Assembly (NCBI GenBank): GCA_029248525.1
Contig: JAQWJE010000008.1
Location: forward strand, 1 to 64,000
Direction: 5' to 3'
Source: Candidatus Binatia bacterium
GTDB taxonomy: Bacteria > Desulfobacterota > Binatia > UBA12015
Length of the DNA stretch: 64,000 nucleotides
Part shown: piece after piece, positions 1-9,561 of the stretch
Numbering within the stretch: the stretch's first letter is position 1
How the letters are laid out: every line of letters begins with the position of its first letter
The notes under the pieces: generated by a model
What the model was told of the DNA's origin: nothing
Seen by the model: only the letters and a program-made list of their open reading frames with translations
Databases searched by the model: none
Position numbers and translations under genes: made by a program

Positions 1-791
1 GGCTTGCGTTTTTCGAGGAAAGCCCGCGGACCTTCGCGAGCATCCTTGCTCGACATGACTTCCATGCCGAGTTCCATCTCGCGCTTGTAGGCCTCGGCCT
101 CGGGCAGGAACTCGGTCTCGATGATCGAGCGTTTGATGTTCTTGACCGCCAGCGGGCCGTTCTCGCAGATCTTGGCAGCGATCTCGCGCGCCTTGGCCAG
201 AGCCTGGCCGTCGGGCACGACGTGGCCGATCAGGCCGATCTCGAGTGCCTTGGCTGCCGTTAGAGGCTCGCCGACCAGTAGCAATTCGGCCGCATGGGTG
301 AAGCTGATCTGGCGGCGCAGGCGGACTGTGGATCCGGCCATCGGGAACAGGCCGCGTTTGACCTCCGAGATGGCGATTTTGGCACTTTCGCCGGCGATCC
401 GGATATCGATGCCCTGCAGGATCTCGGTGCCCCCGGCGTAGCAGGCACCCTCGATGGCCGCGATCAGCGGCTTGGTGGGATAGCGGTCTTTCAGAAAGCC
501 GCTCATCATGATCGCCGGGTTGTCGCGACAACGTTGCTCGAATTCATTTTCGGCAGGCTCGCCGCTCATCATGCGTCCGACGAGTTGGTCCAGATCGGCG
601 CCGGCCGAGAAGTTTCCGCCCGCACCGGTCAGGATGGCGCAACGAATATCATCGTCGGCATCGATCTCGTCGTAAGCATCACAGAGCTTGCAGAGAATTT
701 CGGGGTTGAACGGATTCTTTTTCTCGGGCCGGTTGAGGGTGAGAATCAGAAGGTGTCCGTCGCGTTCTTTGAGCAATGCAGAGTCAGCCAT
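1..791 (-). CDS. Enoyl-CoA hydratase/isomerase (crotonase family), 3'-truncated by window edge
   Basis: Acyl-CoA hydratase or isomerase of the crotonase superfamily, probably in fatty-acid or other acyl-CoA breakdown. Translation starts at the ATG at 791 (MADSALLKERDGHLLILTLN) and runs off the left edge, so the C-terminus is missing. The oxyanion-hole segments are visible: GGNFSAGADL about a quarter of the way in, and CYAGGTEILQG further on, where the Glu sits at the usual catalytic position. The remainder matches the family, including FTHAAELLLVGEPLTA and the AREIAAKICENGPLAVKN region. The substrate cannot be read from sequence. It is transcribed away from glnS, with a 223-base gap between them. 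Confidence 0.9.
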   Translation of the reverse strand, partial: MADSALLKERDGHLLILTLNRPEKKNPFNPEILCKLCDAYDEIDADDDIRCAILTGAGGNFSAGADLDQLVGRMMSGEPAENEFEQRCRDNPAIMMSGFLKDRYPTKPLIAAIEGACYAGGTEILQGIDIRIAGESAKIAISEVKRGLFPMAGSTVRLRRQISFTHAAELLLVGEPLTAAKALEIGLIGHVVPDGQALAKAREIAAKICENGPLAVKNIKRSIIETEFLPEAEAYKREMELGMEVMSSKDAREGPRAFLEKRK

Positions 792-1014
792 AGGCTGTGA
801 ACTTAACGCTTAATTCCCGGGCATGGCAAGATGCGGCGTAGGGTCAGGGGTTTTCGCAGCTCGAAAGTTTTCGGGATCTGGAGGAGAACCCGCTCGACTG
901 TCGGTTCAAGGGGCGCATGAGGGGCCCGTGGCTTTCTCGATCCGGTACGCGTAAGATCGAGACTCGGGGTCTGGCCGTGGAGGCACTACCCCTGGCGCGG
1001 GAGGCGCAGCGCGG

Positions 1015-2676
1015 ATGAGCGAGAACGAAAAGACGGTCGGCAATTTTATCCGGACGATCGTCGAGGAGGATCTGGCCTCGGGCAAGCATGCTCGGGTGGT
1101 GACCCGTTTTCCGCCCGAGCCCAACGGCTACCTCCATATCGGTCATGCCAAGGCGATCGTGATCAATTTCGGCATGGCCGAAGACCATCCGCCGGGTGTC
1201 TGCCATCTTCGGTTTGATGACACCAACCCCGAAAAGGAAGGCACCGAATTCGTAGAGGCCATCCAGCGCGATGTGCAATGGCTGGGCTACGATTGGGGCG
1301 AAAACCTCTATTTCGCCTCCGACTATTTCGAGCGCTTCTATGCGGCGGCCTGCGAGTTGATCGAAAAAGGTCTGGCCTACGTGGACCACCAGACAGCCGA
1401 GGAGATCCGGGCCAATCGCGGGACGATGACCGAACCTGGCGTGAACTCTCCCTATCGCGACCGCACGCCGGAGGAGAACCTCGACCTCTTTGCCCGCATG
1501 CGGGCCGGTGAATTCGAGGAAGGCACCTGCATCCTGCGCGCCAAGATCGATATGGCGTCGGGGAATTTCAATCTGCGTGACCCCTCGCTCTACCGCATCC
1601 GCAAGGCAAGCCACCATCGCACCGGGGACGATTGGTGCATCTATCCGATGTATGATTTCGCCCATCCCCTCGAGGATGCGTTCGAGGAGATCACCCATTC
1701 CCTGTGCTCTCTGGAATTCCAGGACCACCGGCCGCTTTATGATTGGGTGGTGGCCAACGTGAGCACACCGGCGATCCCGCGGCAGATCGAATTTGCCCGG
1801 CTGAATCTGGCCTACACCGTGATGAGCAAGCGCAAATTGCGCGTCCTGGTCGAAGACGGCGTGGTCGACGGTTGGGATGACCCGCGCATGCCGACGTTGT
1901 CCGGCATGCGACGGCGTGGCTATCCGGCCGCGGCCGTGCGCGACTTCTGCGAGCGGATCGGGGTTGCCAAGGCCGTCAGCACGGTGGATATGGGCATGCT
2001 CGAGGCGTGCGTGCGCGAGAATCTGAACCGGCAAGCCGAACGCCGGCTTGCGGTGCTGCGCCCGATTGAGTTGGTGGTCGAGAATTGGCCCGAAGGCCAG
2101 GTGGAATATCTAGAGGCGGTCAATAACCCCGAGAATCCGTCGGCCGGGACCCGACAGATTCCGTTCTCGGGACGTTTGTGGATCGAACAGGATGATTTTC
2201 GGGCCGAGGCGCCGCGGAAATACTTCCGCCTGACGCCGGGACGCGAGGTGCGGTTGCGGTGGGCGTATTTCGTGACCTGTACGGGCTTTGATACCGACCC
2301 GGATACGGGCGCGGTGGTGCGTGTCCGGTGCACTTACGACCCGGCCACCCGTGGTGGGGACGCGCCGGACGGCCGCAAGGTTAAAGGGACGATCCACTGG
2401 GTGTCGGCCGATCATGCGGTGGCCGCACCGGTCTCTCTTTTTGATCGACTCTTTGCGGATGAGGCCCCCGAGCAAGGTGAGTGGCGTGAGAACCTCAACG
2501 CGAATTCGCTGGAGGTGCTGCCCGACTGCCAACTTGAAGCCTCGGTGGCCGAAATCCCCGAGGGGCAAACTGTCCAGTTCGAGCGCAACGGGTATTTTGT
2601 GAAGGCCTCCGGTATCGGCTGGCTGCGCACCGTTGGCTTGCGCGATAGCTGGGCCAAGGTTGCCGGGCGCAAATAA
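1015..2676 (+). CDS. glnS: Glutaminyl-tRNA synthetase
   Basis: Charges tRNA-Gln with glutamine in the cytoplasm; class I aminoacyl-tRNA synthetase. The protein is 553 residues, about the length of the E. coli enzyme. The nucleotide-binding signature PPEPNGYLHIGH puts HIGH at residues 41-44, and the KMSKS-type loop is VMSKRKL near residues 269-274. The C-terminal anticodon-binding beta-barrel region is complete, with WVSADHAVAAPVSLFDRLF near the end. The ATG at 1015 follows a GGGAGG ribosome-binding site. A dedicated GlnRS implies direct glutaminylation rather than only the GatCAB route. The gene stands alone and converges with the RND pump gene. Confidence 0.97.
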   Translation: MSENEKTVGNFIRTIVEEDLASGKHARVVTRFPPEPNGYLHIGHAKAIVINFGMAEDHPPGVCHLRFDDTNPEKEGTEFVEAIQRDVQWLGYDWGENLYFASDYFERFYAAACELIEKGLAYVDHQTAEEIRANRGTMTEPGVNSPYRDRTPEENLDLFARMRAGEFEEGTCILRAKIDMASGNFNLRDPSLYRIRKASHHRTGDDWCIYPMYDFAHPLEDAFEEITHSLCSLEFQDHRPLYDWVVANVSTPAIPRQIEFARLNLAYTVMSKRKLRVLVEDGVVDGWDDPRMPTLSGMRRRGYPAAAVRDFCERIGVAKAVSTVDMGMLEACVRENLNRQAERRLAVLRPIELVVENWPEGQVEYLEAVNNPENPSAGTRQIPFSGRLWIEQDDFRAEAPRKYFRLTPGREVRLRWAYFVTCTGFDTDPDTGAVVRVRCTYDPATRGGDAPDGRKVKGTIHWVSADHAVAAPVSLFDRLFADEAPEQGEWRENLNANSLEVLPDCQLEASVAEIPEGQTVQFERNGYFVKASGIGWLRTVGLRDSWAKVAGRK

Positions 2677-2737
2677 GGGCTCGCGATCGCGGCGCAGGAC
2701 CACCTCGCCTCCTGCATTGGTGATCGCGTTGTGCGGA

Positions 2738-5700
2738 CTATTCCTGGTTGGCCGGAGCTTCCTCGTCCGCGTGGCGCCATAGCCGCGAGGGCAACTCGCT
2801 CGTAGCCTGTTTTACGTCGGTCATCGCCAGATACAGGCTGGGGACCAGCAGCAGGGTGACGGGTGTGGCGAAAAGCACTCCGAACGCCAGCGAAATGGCC
2901 ATCGGTATCAGGAATTGCGCCTGGACACTGGTTTCGGCCAGGAGCGGTGACAATCCGGCAAAGGTCGTGAGCGAAGTCAGCAGAATCGGGCGGAAACGTT
3001 TTCGCCCCGCCTCGCGGACTGCCACCGAGAGCGGCGTTCCCTGCAGGCGCTCCCGGTTGATGTAGTCCACCAGAACCAGACTGTCGTTGACCACAACGCC
3101 CGCGACCGCGACCAGGCCGATCACCGAGAACATGCTCATGGTGACGTTCATCATCACATGACCCAATACGCCTCCGGTCATCCCGAAGGGGATAGCGGAC
3201 ATGATGATCAGCGGTTGCAGATACGAGCGCAAGGGAATCGCCAGAAGCCCGAAGATCACCAGCAGGGCCACGCCGAAGCCACGCGCGAGAAAGGTCAGAA
3301 ATTCGGCTTGTTCTTTCTGCTCACCCTGAAGCCGGTAGCTCAGGGACGGGTATTGATCGAGAATCATGGGCAGAATGCGGCCGCGAATCTCGGCCACGAT
3401 ATTGGTGGCGCTGTTGACGCCGGTGTCGAGGTCGGCGGTCACGTGGGCGGTGCGTTCGCGGTCGGATCTTTGAATGGTCGAGAAACCACGCCCGGACTCG
3501 ATCGTAGCGACGGCCGACAAGGGCACCGCGGTGCCGTCGGGGAGTCGGATTCTCATGGATTCGACGTCCCCAATAGAGCGACGTTCCTCTTCAGGGTAGC
3601 GCACCATCACGCGCACATCATCGCGGCCGCGCTGGATTCGCTGGGCTTCATCGCCGTAGAATGCCTGTCGGACCTGACGCGCGAGGTCCGCCCGGGACAG
3701 ACCAAGCACCTCGGCAGACGGCAGGATGTCCAAGTTCAGTTCCTGTTTTCCGATCCGTAGAGAATCCGAGAGATCGAAAATGCCGGGAAAGCGCCGGAGC
3801 TCTTCTTTGAGCATCTCGGCCCCGGCCGCCAGAGCATCGCCATCGTTGCCGCGCAATTCCACCTCGATCGGGGCGCCGCTCGAGAACATCGAGGAGGTGT
3901 AAGTGAGGGCGACTACGTCCGGGATCTCGCCAGTGATTTCACGCCAGCGATTGCCGACTTCCAGGCTCGTCTGACTCCGCTGTTTTGATGGGACCAGTTC
4001 CAGCTGCACCTCCCCCTTGTTGGGCGAGCCCAAAGAGATACTGCTGCGTCCTCGGTCGCTGTCCGATCGCGCGGTATTGGGCTGTGACCCGATCGAGGTG
4101 AAGACGTGCTTGAAGGCGCTGCCCTGTTTTTCGGTTCTCTCGCTGTCGATCTCTTCTCGCAGTTGGCTCGCCGCGTCCTCAAGTTGCTGGACGGCGCGCG
4201 CTGTCACTGTCGCGGGCGTTCCCTCCGGAAGTGTGATGGAGGCGACCACTGCGTCGGCCTCGATCGAGGGCATGAAGTCGAAACGTACCCAACCGCCGGT
4301 CATCAGCCCCAGCGTGACGGTGAGGATGGCCACACCAGTTGCGAGAGTCGTGTAGCGCCACTCGAGAGCCTTCTCCAAAAAAGGCGTGAAGCGATTCTCG
4401 AGGAAATTCTCCAGACCGCCGGCGATGGTTGTTTGCAGATTCTCCCAAGCTTTCCACTTTTTCCCGGGTTTCTTCTCCGCTCGACTGCGTGCATGTCCGA
4501 GGTGGGCGGGGAGAATCAGCTTGGATTCGATCATCGAAAAAACCAGGGAGCTGATCACGACGATCGGGACCATTTTGGACATTTCGCCCGATGAGCCCGG
4601 CAAGAAGAGCAGCGGCGAGAAGGCCGCGATGGTCGTCAGGATGCCGAAAGTCACTGGCACGGCGACTTCCTGAGTGCCGCTGATGGCAGCCTGCAGCGGG
4701 TCCCCGCCGCGTTCCTGATGCGTGTGGACGTTTTCGCCCACGACAATCGCATCGTCTACGAGGATGCCCAGCACGACGATAAAGGCCGTCAGCGAAAGGA
4801 GGTTGATCGAGACCCCGAACCACGGCAGCGAGGCGATCGCGCCCAGCATTGCAATCGGGACTCCGAGTCCGACCCAGAAGGCCAGACGCAAGCGCAGGAA
4901 AAGAGCCAGGACGCAAAGCACTAGAAGGAAGCCCAGGCGTGCATTGCTGATCATGGTGTCGAGTCGGGCGCGAAGGTGCTCGGATTCGTCCTCGCCGATG
5001 GTCAGATAGGTTCCGGCGGGCATTTGGGGTGATTTTTCAGCAACATAGGTTTTGACGGCATCGGCTACCGAGAGCGCATCTTGCGTGCCGGCGCGCATCA
5101 CCTTGATCATGACCGCCGGGTCCCCATCGAACCTGGAACTTTTGGTGGTCTCGGCAAAGCCGTCGACGACGGTGGCGATATCACCGAGGAGCACGCGTGT
5201 TCCGTCCAATTGCGAAACCACGACAATATCTTCGAAATCGTTCCCCAAATATGCCTGTCCGCGGGTGCGGAGTACGACTTCCCCGTCGCGCGTCTTGATC
5301 GATCCGGCCGGCAGATCGAGAGATGATTTGCGGATCGCATCGACGATATCGTCGAACCGCAACCCGAAGCGACGGAGGTCGTTTTCCGAGACTTCGACGG
5401 AAATCTCGAAGGGGCGTACGCCGGTAAGGCTCGCCATGCTGACATTCTCGAGCGCGACGATCTCGTCGCGGATCTCTTCGCCAAGCGCTCGGAGGGTTCT
5501 CTCGTCCGCGTTCCCCGAGACCATCAGGCTCACGACCTTGCCCTGCAGTTGTGCCTGTTTTACGGTCGGCACCTCGGCCTCTGCGGGGAAGGTGTTGATC
5601 GAATCGATCTCCGCCTTGATATCATCCAGCGCTGTCTCGACGTTGGCCCAGTCCGCAACGTGGACCAGAACCGCACCCATGCCTTCCACAGCGGTGCAGT

Positions 5701-5944
5701 TGATCTCCTTGACGCCATCGACTCCCTGAATGCGCTCTTCGATGCGGACGCAGATGGCCTGCTCGACCTCTTCAGGCGAGGCCCCGGGATAAGGGACCGA
5801 GATGCTGACCGAATCCACGCGCATCTCGGGGAAGATTTCGAGCTTCACGACGGGAAGGGCGAGGACTCCGCCCACCACGATCAGGGCCATCAGGAGGTTT
5901 GCCGCGACCGAGTTCTCCGCAAACCAGGCGATTGCGCGTTTCAT
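2738..5944 (-). CDS. RND-family efflux transporter, inner-membrane permease
   Basis: Proton-driven resistance-nodulation-division pump subunit of the AcrB/MexB type, 1068 residues, in the inner membrane. It starts MKRAIAWFAENSVAANLLMA, giving an N-terminal membrane segment followed by a large periplasmic loop with the PGASPEEVEQ porter motif. The TM4 signature GILVDDAIVVGENV carries the paired Asp residues used in proton relay. A second membrane block (SVIGLVAVAGVVVNDSLVLVDY) shows the internal duplication typical of the family. The ATG at 5944 overlaps the adaptor gene stop as ATGA, so I reject the upstream in-frame TTG at 6004. It is the last gene of a tetR-mfp-rnd operon. No TolC-type outer-membrane factor lies next to it. 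Substrates are unknown. Confidence 0.95.
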   Translation of the reverse strand: MKRAIAWFAENSVAANLLMALIVVGGVLALPVVKLEIFPEMRVDSVSISVPYPGASPEEVEQAICVRIEERIQGVDGVKEINCTAVEGMGAVLVHVADWANVETALDDIKAEIDSINTFPAEAEVPTVKQAQLQGKVVSLMVSGNADERTLRALGEEIRDEIVALENVSMASLTGVRPFEISVEVSENDLRRFGLRFDDIVDAIRKSSLDLPAGSIKTRDGEVVLRTRGQAYLGNDFEDIVVVSQLDGTRVLLGDIATVVDGFAETTKSSRFDGDPAVMIKVMRAGTQDALSVADAVKTYVAEKSPQMPAGTYLTIGEDESEHLRARLDTMISNARLGFLLVLCVLALFLRLRLAFWVGLGVPIAMLGAIASLPWFGVSINLLSLTAFIVVLGILVDDAIVVGENVHTHQERGGDPLQAAISGTQEVAVPVTFGILTTIAAFSPLLFLPGSSGEMSKMVPIVVISSLVFSMIESKLILPAHLGHARSRAEKKPGKKWKAWENLQTTIAGGLENFLENRFTPFLEKALEWRYTTLATGVAILTVTLGLMTGGWVRFDFMPSIEADAVVASITLPEGTPATVTARAVQQLEDAASQLREEIDSERTEKQGSAFKHVFTSIGSQPNTARSDSDRGRSSISLGSPNKGEVQLELVPSKQRSQTSLEVGNRWREITGEIPDVVALTYTSSMFSSGAPIEVELRGNDGDALAAGAEMLKEELRRFPGIFDLSDSLRIGKQELNLDILPSAEVLGLSRADLARQVRQAFYGDEAQRIQRGRDDVRVMVRYPEEERRSIGDVESMRIRLPDGTAVPLSAVATIESGRGFSTIQRSDRERTAHVTADLDTGVNSATNIVAEIRGRILPMILDQYPSLSYRLQGEQKEQAEFLTFLARGFGVALLVIFGLLAIPLRSYLQPLIIMSAIPFGMTGGVLGHVMMNVTMSMFSVIGLVAVAGVVVNDSLVLVDYINRERLQGTPLSVAVREAGRKRFRPILLTSLTTFAGLSPLLAETSVQAQFLIPMAISLAFGVLFATPVTLLLVPSLYLAMTDVKQATSELPSRLWRHADEEAPANQE

Positions 5945-7089
5945 GAGAGGGGAGCGACCCGAACCTTCATGCCGTTGGTGACGGCCTCGATCGGCGAGAT
6001 GCAAATGCGTTCACCGTTCTCCAGGCCGCCGCCGACCAGGAAGCCGTCCCGTGTTCGTTTGATGACATCCACGTCGCGGTAATGAATTTCGAGGTCGTCA
6101 TTGATGACGAGCACGCGGTCGCCGTCACGCAAGGCGCGGCGCGGGATCTCGACGGCTTCGGGGATGACGCGTCCCTGGATGGTTGCATCGACAAACATTC
6201 CGACTGCGAGCGGAGCCATCGGCTGGTCGGTCCGTCGCCCATAAGGATCCTCAACGCGGGCGATGACCGTGACCATTCGAGTCCGGGGGTCAATCTCGCC
6301 CTCGGTGCGTACAATTTTCCCTGTCCAGACATGGTCCTGCCCGGCGAACCCGGAACGCAGTTCTACCGGAGGCCCGCCGCTATCGCCGAGATCGAGATCG
6401 AGAAAGGCCAGATCGGTATCGGGGATCGGCAAGGGCACCTCGGCATAGTCGGTCGCATAGATGCGGCCCAGCGGAGTGCCGCGGCTCACAAACTGGCCGA
6501 CGTCGGCTTTGGCCGTCCGGATCCGACCTTCATAAGGCGCCCGGATCTCGGTGCGGGCCAGGTCCGACATGGCCTGACTGCGCGAAGCATCTGACTCGAT
6601 AAATGCAGCCTTGGCAAGAGCGACACTATTGGTCGCGTCGTCGAATTCGCGATCGCTAAGTGCGCCGCTTTCGCGCAATGCCTCGCTGCGAGAGAACATT
6701 TTCTCGGCCAGAGACAGGCGGCTTTGCGCCGCTGTGTAATTGGCTTCGGCCCGGCGGACAGCAATTTCCTGGTCGGTCGCGTCCAGTCGGATCAGCAAAT
6801 CTCCCTGATTGAAGAATCCGCCTGCGGCAAACGAAGGCGAGACCTCGAGGATGCGGCCCGCCGTTTCCGCAACCAGATCGGTCTGGGTGCGAGGCTCGAC
6901 ACTGCCTTGCGCCCGCACAGCGAGCCGACGGGGTTGGGGTTGGACAGCAGTGGCACGGACGAGTCGGGCGAAGTCTTCCGCAGGGCGGGTCTGGACCCGC
7001 GCTCCGGCCGTCACCAGAAAGACGGCAACCACGCCGCTGGTCAGGACGATTGCGAGCGGCAAAACGAGTTTCAGCGGAAATCGTTTCAT
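5941..7089 (-). CDS. RND efflux pump periplasmic adaptor (membrane fusion protein)
   Basis: Links the inner-membrane RND pump to an outer-membrane channel. The N-terminus MKRFPLKLVLPLAIVLTSG is a signal anchor. It is followed by the lipoyl half-motif (VEPRTQTDLVAETAGRILEV), an alpha-helical hairpin (RRAEANYTAAQSRLSLAEK onward), the second lipoyl half (LARTEIRAPYEGRI) and a beta-barrel region. About 382 residues, a normal length. The start is ambiguous between ATG 7089 and GTG 7092; both overlap the TetR stop (GTGATG), which implies translational coupling. The 3' end overlaps the pump gene by four bases. RND substrates vary too much to predict one. Confidence 0.93.
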   Translation of the reverse strand: MKRFPLKLVLPLAIVLTSGVVAVFLVTAGARVQTRPAEDFARLVRATAVQPQPRRLAVRAQGSVEPRTQTDLVAETAGRILEVSPSFAAGGFFNQGDLLIRLDATDQEIAVRRAEANYTAAQSRLSLAEKMFSRSEALRESGALSDREFDDATNSVALAKAAFIESDASRSQAMSDLARTEIRAPYEGRIRTAKADVGQFVSRGTPLGRIYATDYAEVPLPIPDTDLAFLDLDLGDSGGPPVELRSGFAGQDHVWTGKIVRTEGEIDPRTRMVTVIARVEDPYGRRTDQPMAPLAVGMFVDATIQGRVIPEAVEIPRRALRDGDRVLVINDDLEIHYRDVDVIKRTRDGFLVGGGLENGERICISPIEAVTNGMKVRVAPLS

Positions 7090-7769
7090 CACTGCACCGC
7101 CGAGGGGGCCCGCAGGCCTGCCGCGAGGAACGTTACAAGTTTTTGAATGGTTTGTTTGTCGTTCATGGTTTCTGTGTCCATCTTTTTGTGTTGTCCCGAT
7201 GTGGGGGCATTCAGTGTTTTTGGCGCTGCGGTGGCCGTCGTGGCCAGACTGGCCATGACGAGCTGGAAACGAAACTCGAGTTCGTGGCCAGGCAGTTCGG
7301 GTAACGCCTGCGCCAGCGCGTCGAGGAACCTGTTGGTGGTTGGTTGAAAGTGTTTTTGCATCAAGGGCTCGACCACCTCGGGCGGCTCGGCCAGCAGATG
7401 GCCGAAGAGCTGTTTCAGACCAGGGCCTCCTGGATCGCGCTCCTTGCGATGGCGCAGGCGGACCTCGAGATATGCCTCCAAGATCGCTGAAAGCGAGGGG
7501 CGTTTGCTGCCGGCGTCACGCAGGATCGCGTCAAGCTTCTCGACTCGTTCGGCATTGACGGCGGTTGCATGGCGCTCGAAAACGGCCTCGACCAGCCCTT
7601 CGCGGGAGCCGAAGTGATAGTTGACAGCCGCGACGTTCACGCCGGCTTCGGACGTGATCTGGCGAACGCTTGGGCGCGACAAGCCTTCCCGAGCGAAGAG
7701 ATTCTCGGCTGCATCGAGCAGCCGCTCCCGGGTATCGACCTGCATTTGCCGTGTACCCGTGGCGCTCAT
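7089..7769 (-). CDS. TetR-family transcriptional regulator of the efflux operon
   Basis: Predicted ligand-responsive repressor, 226 residues. The N-terminal helix-turn-helix is clear (TRERLLDAAENLFAREGLSR, then VRQITSEAGVNVAAVNYHFG, residues about 13-55). The C-terminal ligand domain is divergent and ends in a Ser/Thr/Gln-rich tail. The ATG at 7769 has AGGAG seven bases upstream (MSATGTRQMQ); a later Met is possible. It is the first gene of the operon with the adaptor and pump. A near-perfect inverted repeat at 7788-7812 lies over the likely promoter, so autorepression and co-repression of the pump are expected. The inducer is unknown. Confidence 0.92.
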   Translation of the reverse strand: MSATGTRQMQVDTRERLLDAAENLFAREGLSRPSVRQITSEAGVNVAAVNYHFGSREGLVEAVFERHATAVNAERVEKLDAILRDAGSKRPSLSAILEAYLEVRLRHRKERDPGGPGLKQLFGHLLAEPPEVVEPLMQKHFQPTTNRFLDALAQALPELPGHELEFRFQLVMASLATTATAAPKTLNAPTSGQHKKMDTETMNDKQTIQKLVTFLAAGLRAPSAVQ

Positions 7770-7787
7770 GGGAGACTCCTGTGGTTC

Positions 7788-7812
7788 AAACGCATGTTTG
7801 AAACATACGTTT
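7788..7812. promoter_or_regulatory. Probable TetR operator (inverted repeat)
   Basis: AAACGCATGTTT, one G, then AAACATACGTTT: two 12-base arms that are reverse complements apart from one mismatch. It lies 18 bases upstream of the tetR start codon and covers the -10 box of the predicted promoter. Size, symmetry and position are those of a TetR-family operator. Assignment to this regulator is inference from adjacency. Confidence 0.75.
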
Positions 7813-7830
7813 AGTAACGCACTGAGTCAA
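7802..7830 (-). promoter_or_regulatory. Sigma70-type promoter for tetR-mfp-rnd
   Basis: On the minus strand there is TTGACT (7830-7825), a 17-base spacer, then TATGTT (7807-7802), close to the sigma70 consensus. The -10 box lies inside the inverted repeat, so a bound repressor would block RNA polymerase. Confidence 0.6.
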
Positions 7831-8027
7831 GTTTTTTTCTTGGACCGGCCGGTTTGCCGTGTGGAAAACTTCAGAGATATCGAGCGACCATGGGGTTCGC
7901 GGGACAGCGTTTCCTGCTGCTGAGCGGTTTGACTGCGGGCCCAGACGGGCGCAAGCGGTGTCGGATCGGTCGGCCCGGCGGGCGGGGCCTCGTTTGGGCC
8001 GGGATCTGTGGAAAACCTGTGGGCTTC

Positions 8028-8453
8028 CTAGAAATCGTAGCGATAAAGATTGGTCTTGCGGGGTTGAAAGCCGAGTCGCAGGTACAGCCGATTGGCTGCT
8101 TCGCGCTGGGGATTGGACGTCAGGTCGACGCCGGGAGCGCCCAATTCTCGGGCCAGAATCAGCGCGGCCTTTGTCAGTTCGGCGCCTACGCCCGCGCCGC
8201 GTGCGCTCTTGTCGACGATGACATCCTCAATGCGGCAGCGGAGTCCCGAGGGAATTCGAAAAACGCTCAGCGTGGCTGTTCCGACAATCTGGTCGGCCCT
8301 GTCTCGGGCGAGAAGCAGGCGCGAAGGCGAATCGATCAGCGCGGCGAGGTCGGACGCTTCCGGGGGAGGGTGGTTTACCGAGAGTTGCGGCATCAGGCGC
8401 TGGAAAGCCTCCAGAATGGTGTCGTCCATCCGTTTTGCTTCGCTGATGGTCAT
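8028..8453 (-). CDS. GNAT-family N-acetyltransferase
   Basis: Acetyl-CoA-dependent acyltransferase of about 141 residues. The acetyl-CoA-binding loop ARGAGVGAELTKAAL fits the family's Q/RxxGxG/A motif, preceded by the beta-strand segment RCRIEDVIVDKSARG, and the C-terminus ANRLYLRLGFQPRKTNLYRY is typical of the fold. I chose the ATG at 8453 (MTISEAKRMDD); the open frame extends to 8516 but would then run into tRNA-Phe. A start at 8429 is also possible. The substrate cannot be predicted. It sits downstream of tRNA-Phe on the same strand. Confidence 0.85.
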   Translation of the reverse strand: MTISEAKRMDDTILEAFQRLMPQLSVNHPPPEASDLAALIDSPSRLLLARDRADQIVGTATLSVFRIPSGLRCRIEDVIVDKSARGAGVGAELTKAALILARELGAPGVDLTSNPQREAANRLYLRLGFQPRKTNLYRYDF

Positions 8454-8486
8454 GGTTGTGGACCAGTCTCGGTGGGGCGGTGAAAA

Positions 8487-8559
<73 letters not shown>

Positions 8560-8607
8560 CGCCGTGCGTCGCTTCTGCGATTAACCCACGCCCTCTCGAA
8601 GGTCAAT

Positions 8608-9561
8608 TTACCCGGTGTGTTCTTCGATCCAATCGATCATATTGGCAGCCAGATTGGTCCCGCAGAGCTGGTCGATTTCCTGAATCCCGGTGGGGCTGGT
8701 CACGTTGACCTCGGTCAAATAGCCCCCGATTACGTCCAGTCCGACGAAAATCAGCCCGTCGCGCCGAAGGTCGTCTGCCATACGCGCGCAGATCTCCCGG
8801 TCTCGATCGGTGAGGTCGCTACGAACCGCGCTGCCGCCGACATGGAAATTCGACCGGTGGTCGCCGTCATTGGGAACCCGCAGAACAGCGCCAAGAGGCT
8901 CTCCATCGATCACGATAATCCGTTTATCTCCTTCGCGGACTTCGGGCAGGTAGCGCTGTGCCATCACTCGGGTCCGCCCCTCGTCGGTCGCCGTCTCAAG
9001 GATGGCATTGAGGTTCCGGTCCTGTTCCTGCAGGTGGAAAATTCCGGCCCCACCGCAGCCATCGAGCGGCTTGATGATCATCTCGCCGCCGAGTTCGTGC
9101 AGGAATTCCTTGAGCAGATCGGCGTCGCCGGTAACCAGACTTTCCGGGGTAATCTCCGGGAAGCGCAAGGCATAGAGTTTTTCGTTGGCATCGCGCAGGC
9201 CGGACGGGCGGTTGAGCACCAGAGTTTTTTTCGCGTCGATCAACGAGGCGACATGGGTGTCGAAAAAGAAACTCATATCGAAAGGCGGATCCTTGCGAAG
9301 CATGACCACATCAAAGCTTTCGAGAGTTTCGCGGGTAGGTGCCGCGAGGCTGTAGTGGTCCCCGGCAACGCGCTGAACTTGAACTTCCTGGACGCGTGCT
9401 TCCGGGATGCCCCTCCGGATCGCGAGATCAGCCGGACCCATCACGAAATTGCGATGCCCACGTGACTCTGATTCGAGCAGAAAGGCAAAGGTGGTGTCCT
9501 TGTCGATATCGATCCCGCCAAGGGGGTCCATCAAGTAGGCAATCCTGAGAGACCGGGCCAT
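8608..9561 (-). CDS. gshB: Glutathione synthase (ATP-grasp)
   Basis: Joins gamma-glutamylcysteine and glycine using ATP, the second step of glutathione synthesis. At 317 residues it matches the usual prokaryotic GshB length. The N-terminus RIAYLMDPLGGIDIDKDTTF is diagnostic, as is LRKDPPFDMSFFFDTH. The ATP-grasp core shows IIKPLDGCGGAGIF and, near the end, DVIGGYLTEVNVTSPTGIQE with metal and ATP ligands. The partner gene gshA is not in the window. It lies upstream of tRNA-Phe on the same strand, and 230 bases with no recognisable gene separate it from the carotenoid oxygenase. Confidence 0.95.
   Translation of the reverse strand: MARSLRIAYLMDPLGGIDIDKDTTFAFLLESESRGHRNFVMGPADLAIRRGIPEARVQEVQVQRVAGDHYSLAAPTRETLESFDVVMLRKDPPFDMSFFFDTHVASLIDAKKTLVLNRPSGLRDANEKLYALRFPEITPESLVTGDADLLKEFLHELGGEMIIKPLDGCGGAGIFHLQEQDRNLNAILETATDEGRTRVMAQRYLPEVREGDKRIIVIDGEPLGAVLRVPNDGDHRSNFHVGGSAVRSDLTDRDREICARMADDLRRDGLIFVGLDVIGGYLTEVNVTSPTGIQEIDQLCGTNLAANMIDWIEEHTG

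Noticed and set aside
844-2034. 396-residue open frame antisense to glnS
   Set aside because: Shadow of glnS codon usage in a GC-rich gene; no signal, motif or ribosome-binding site, and glnS is unmistakable on the other strand.
3158-3760. Plus-strand frames opposite the RND pump gene
   Set aside because: All lie inside the transporter on the other strand and lack motifs.
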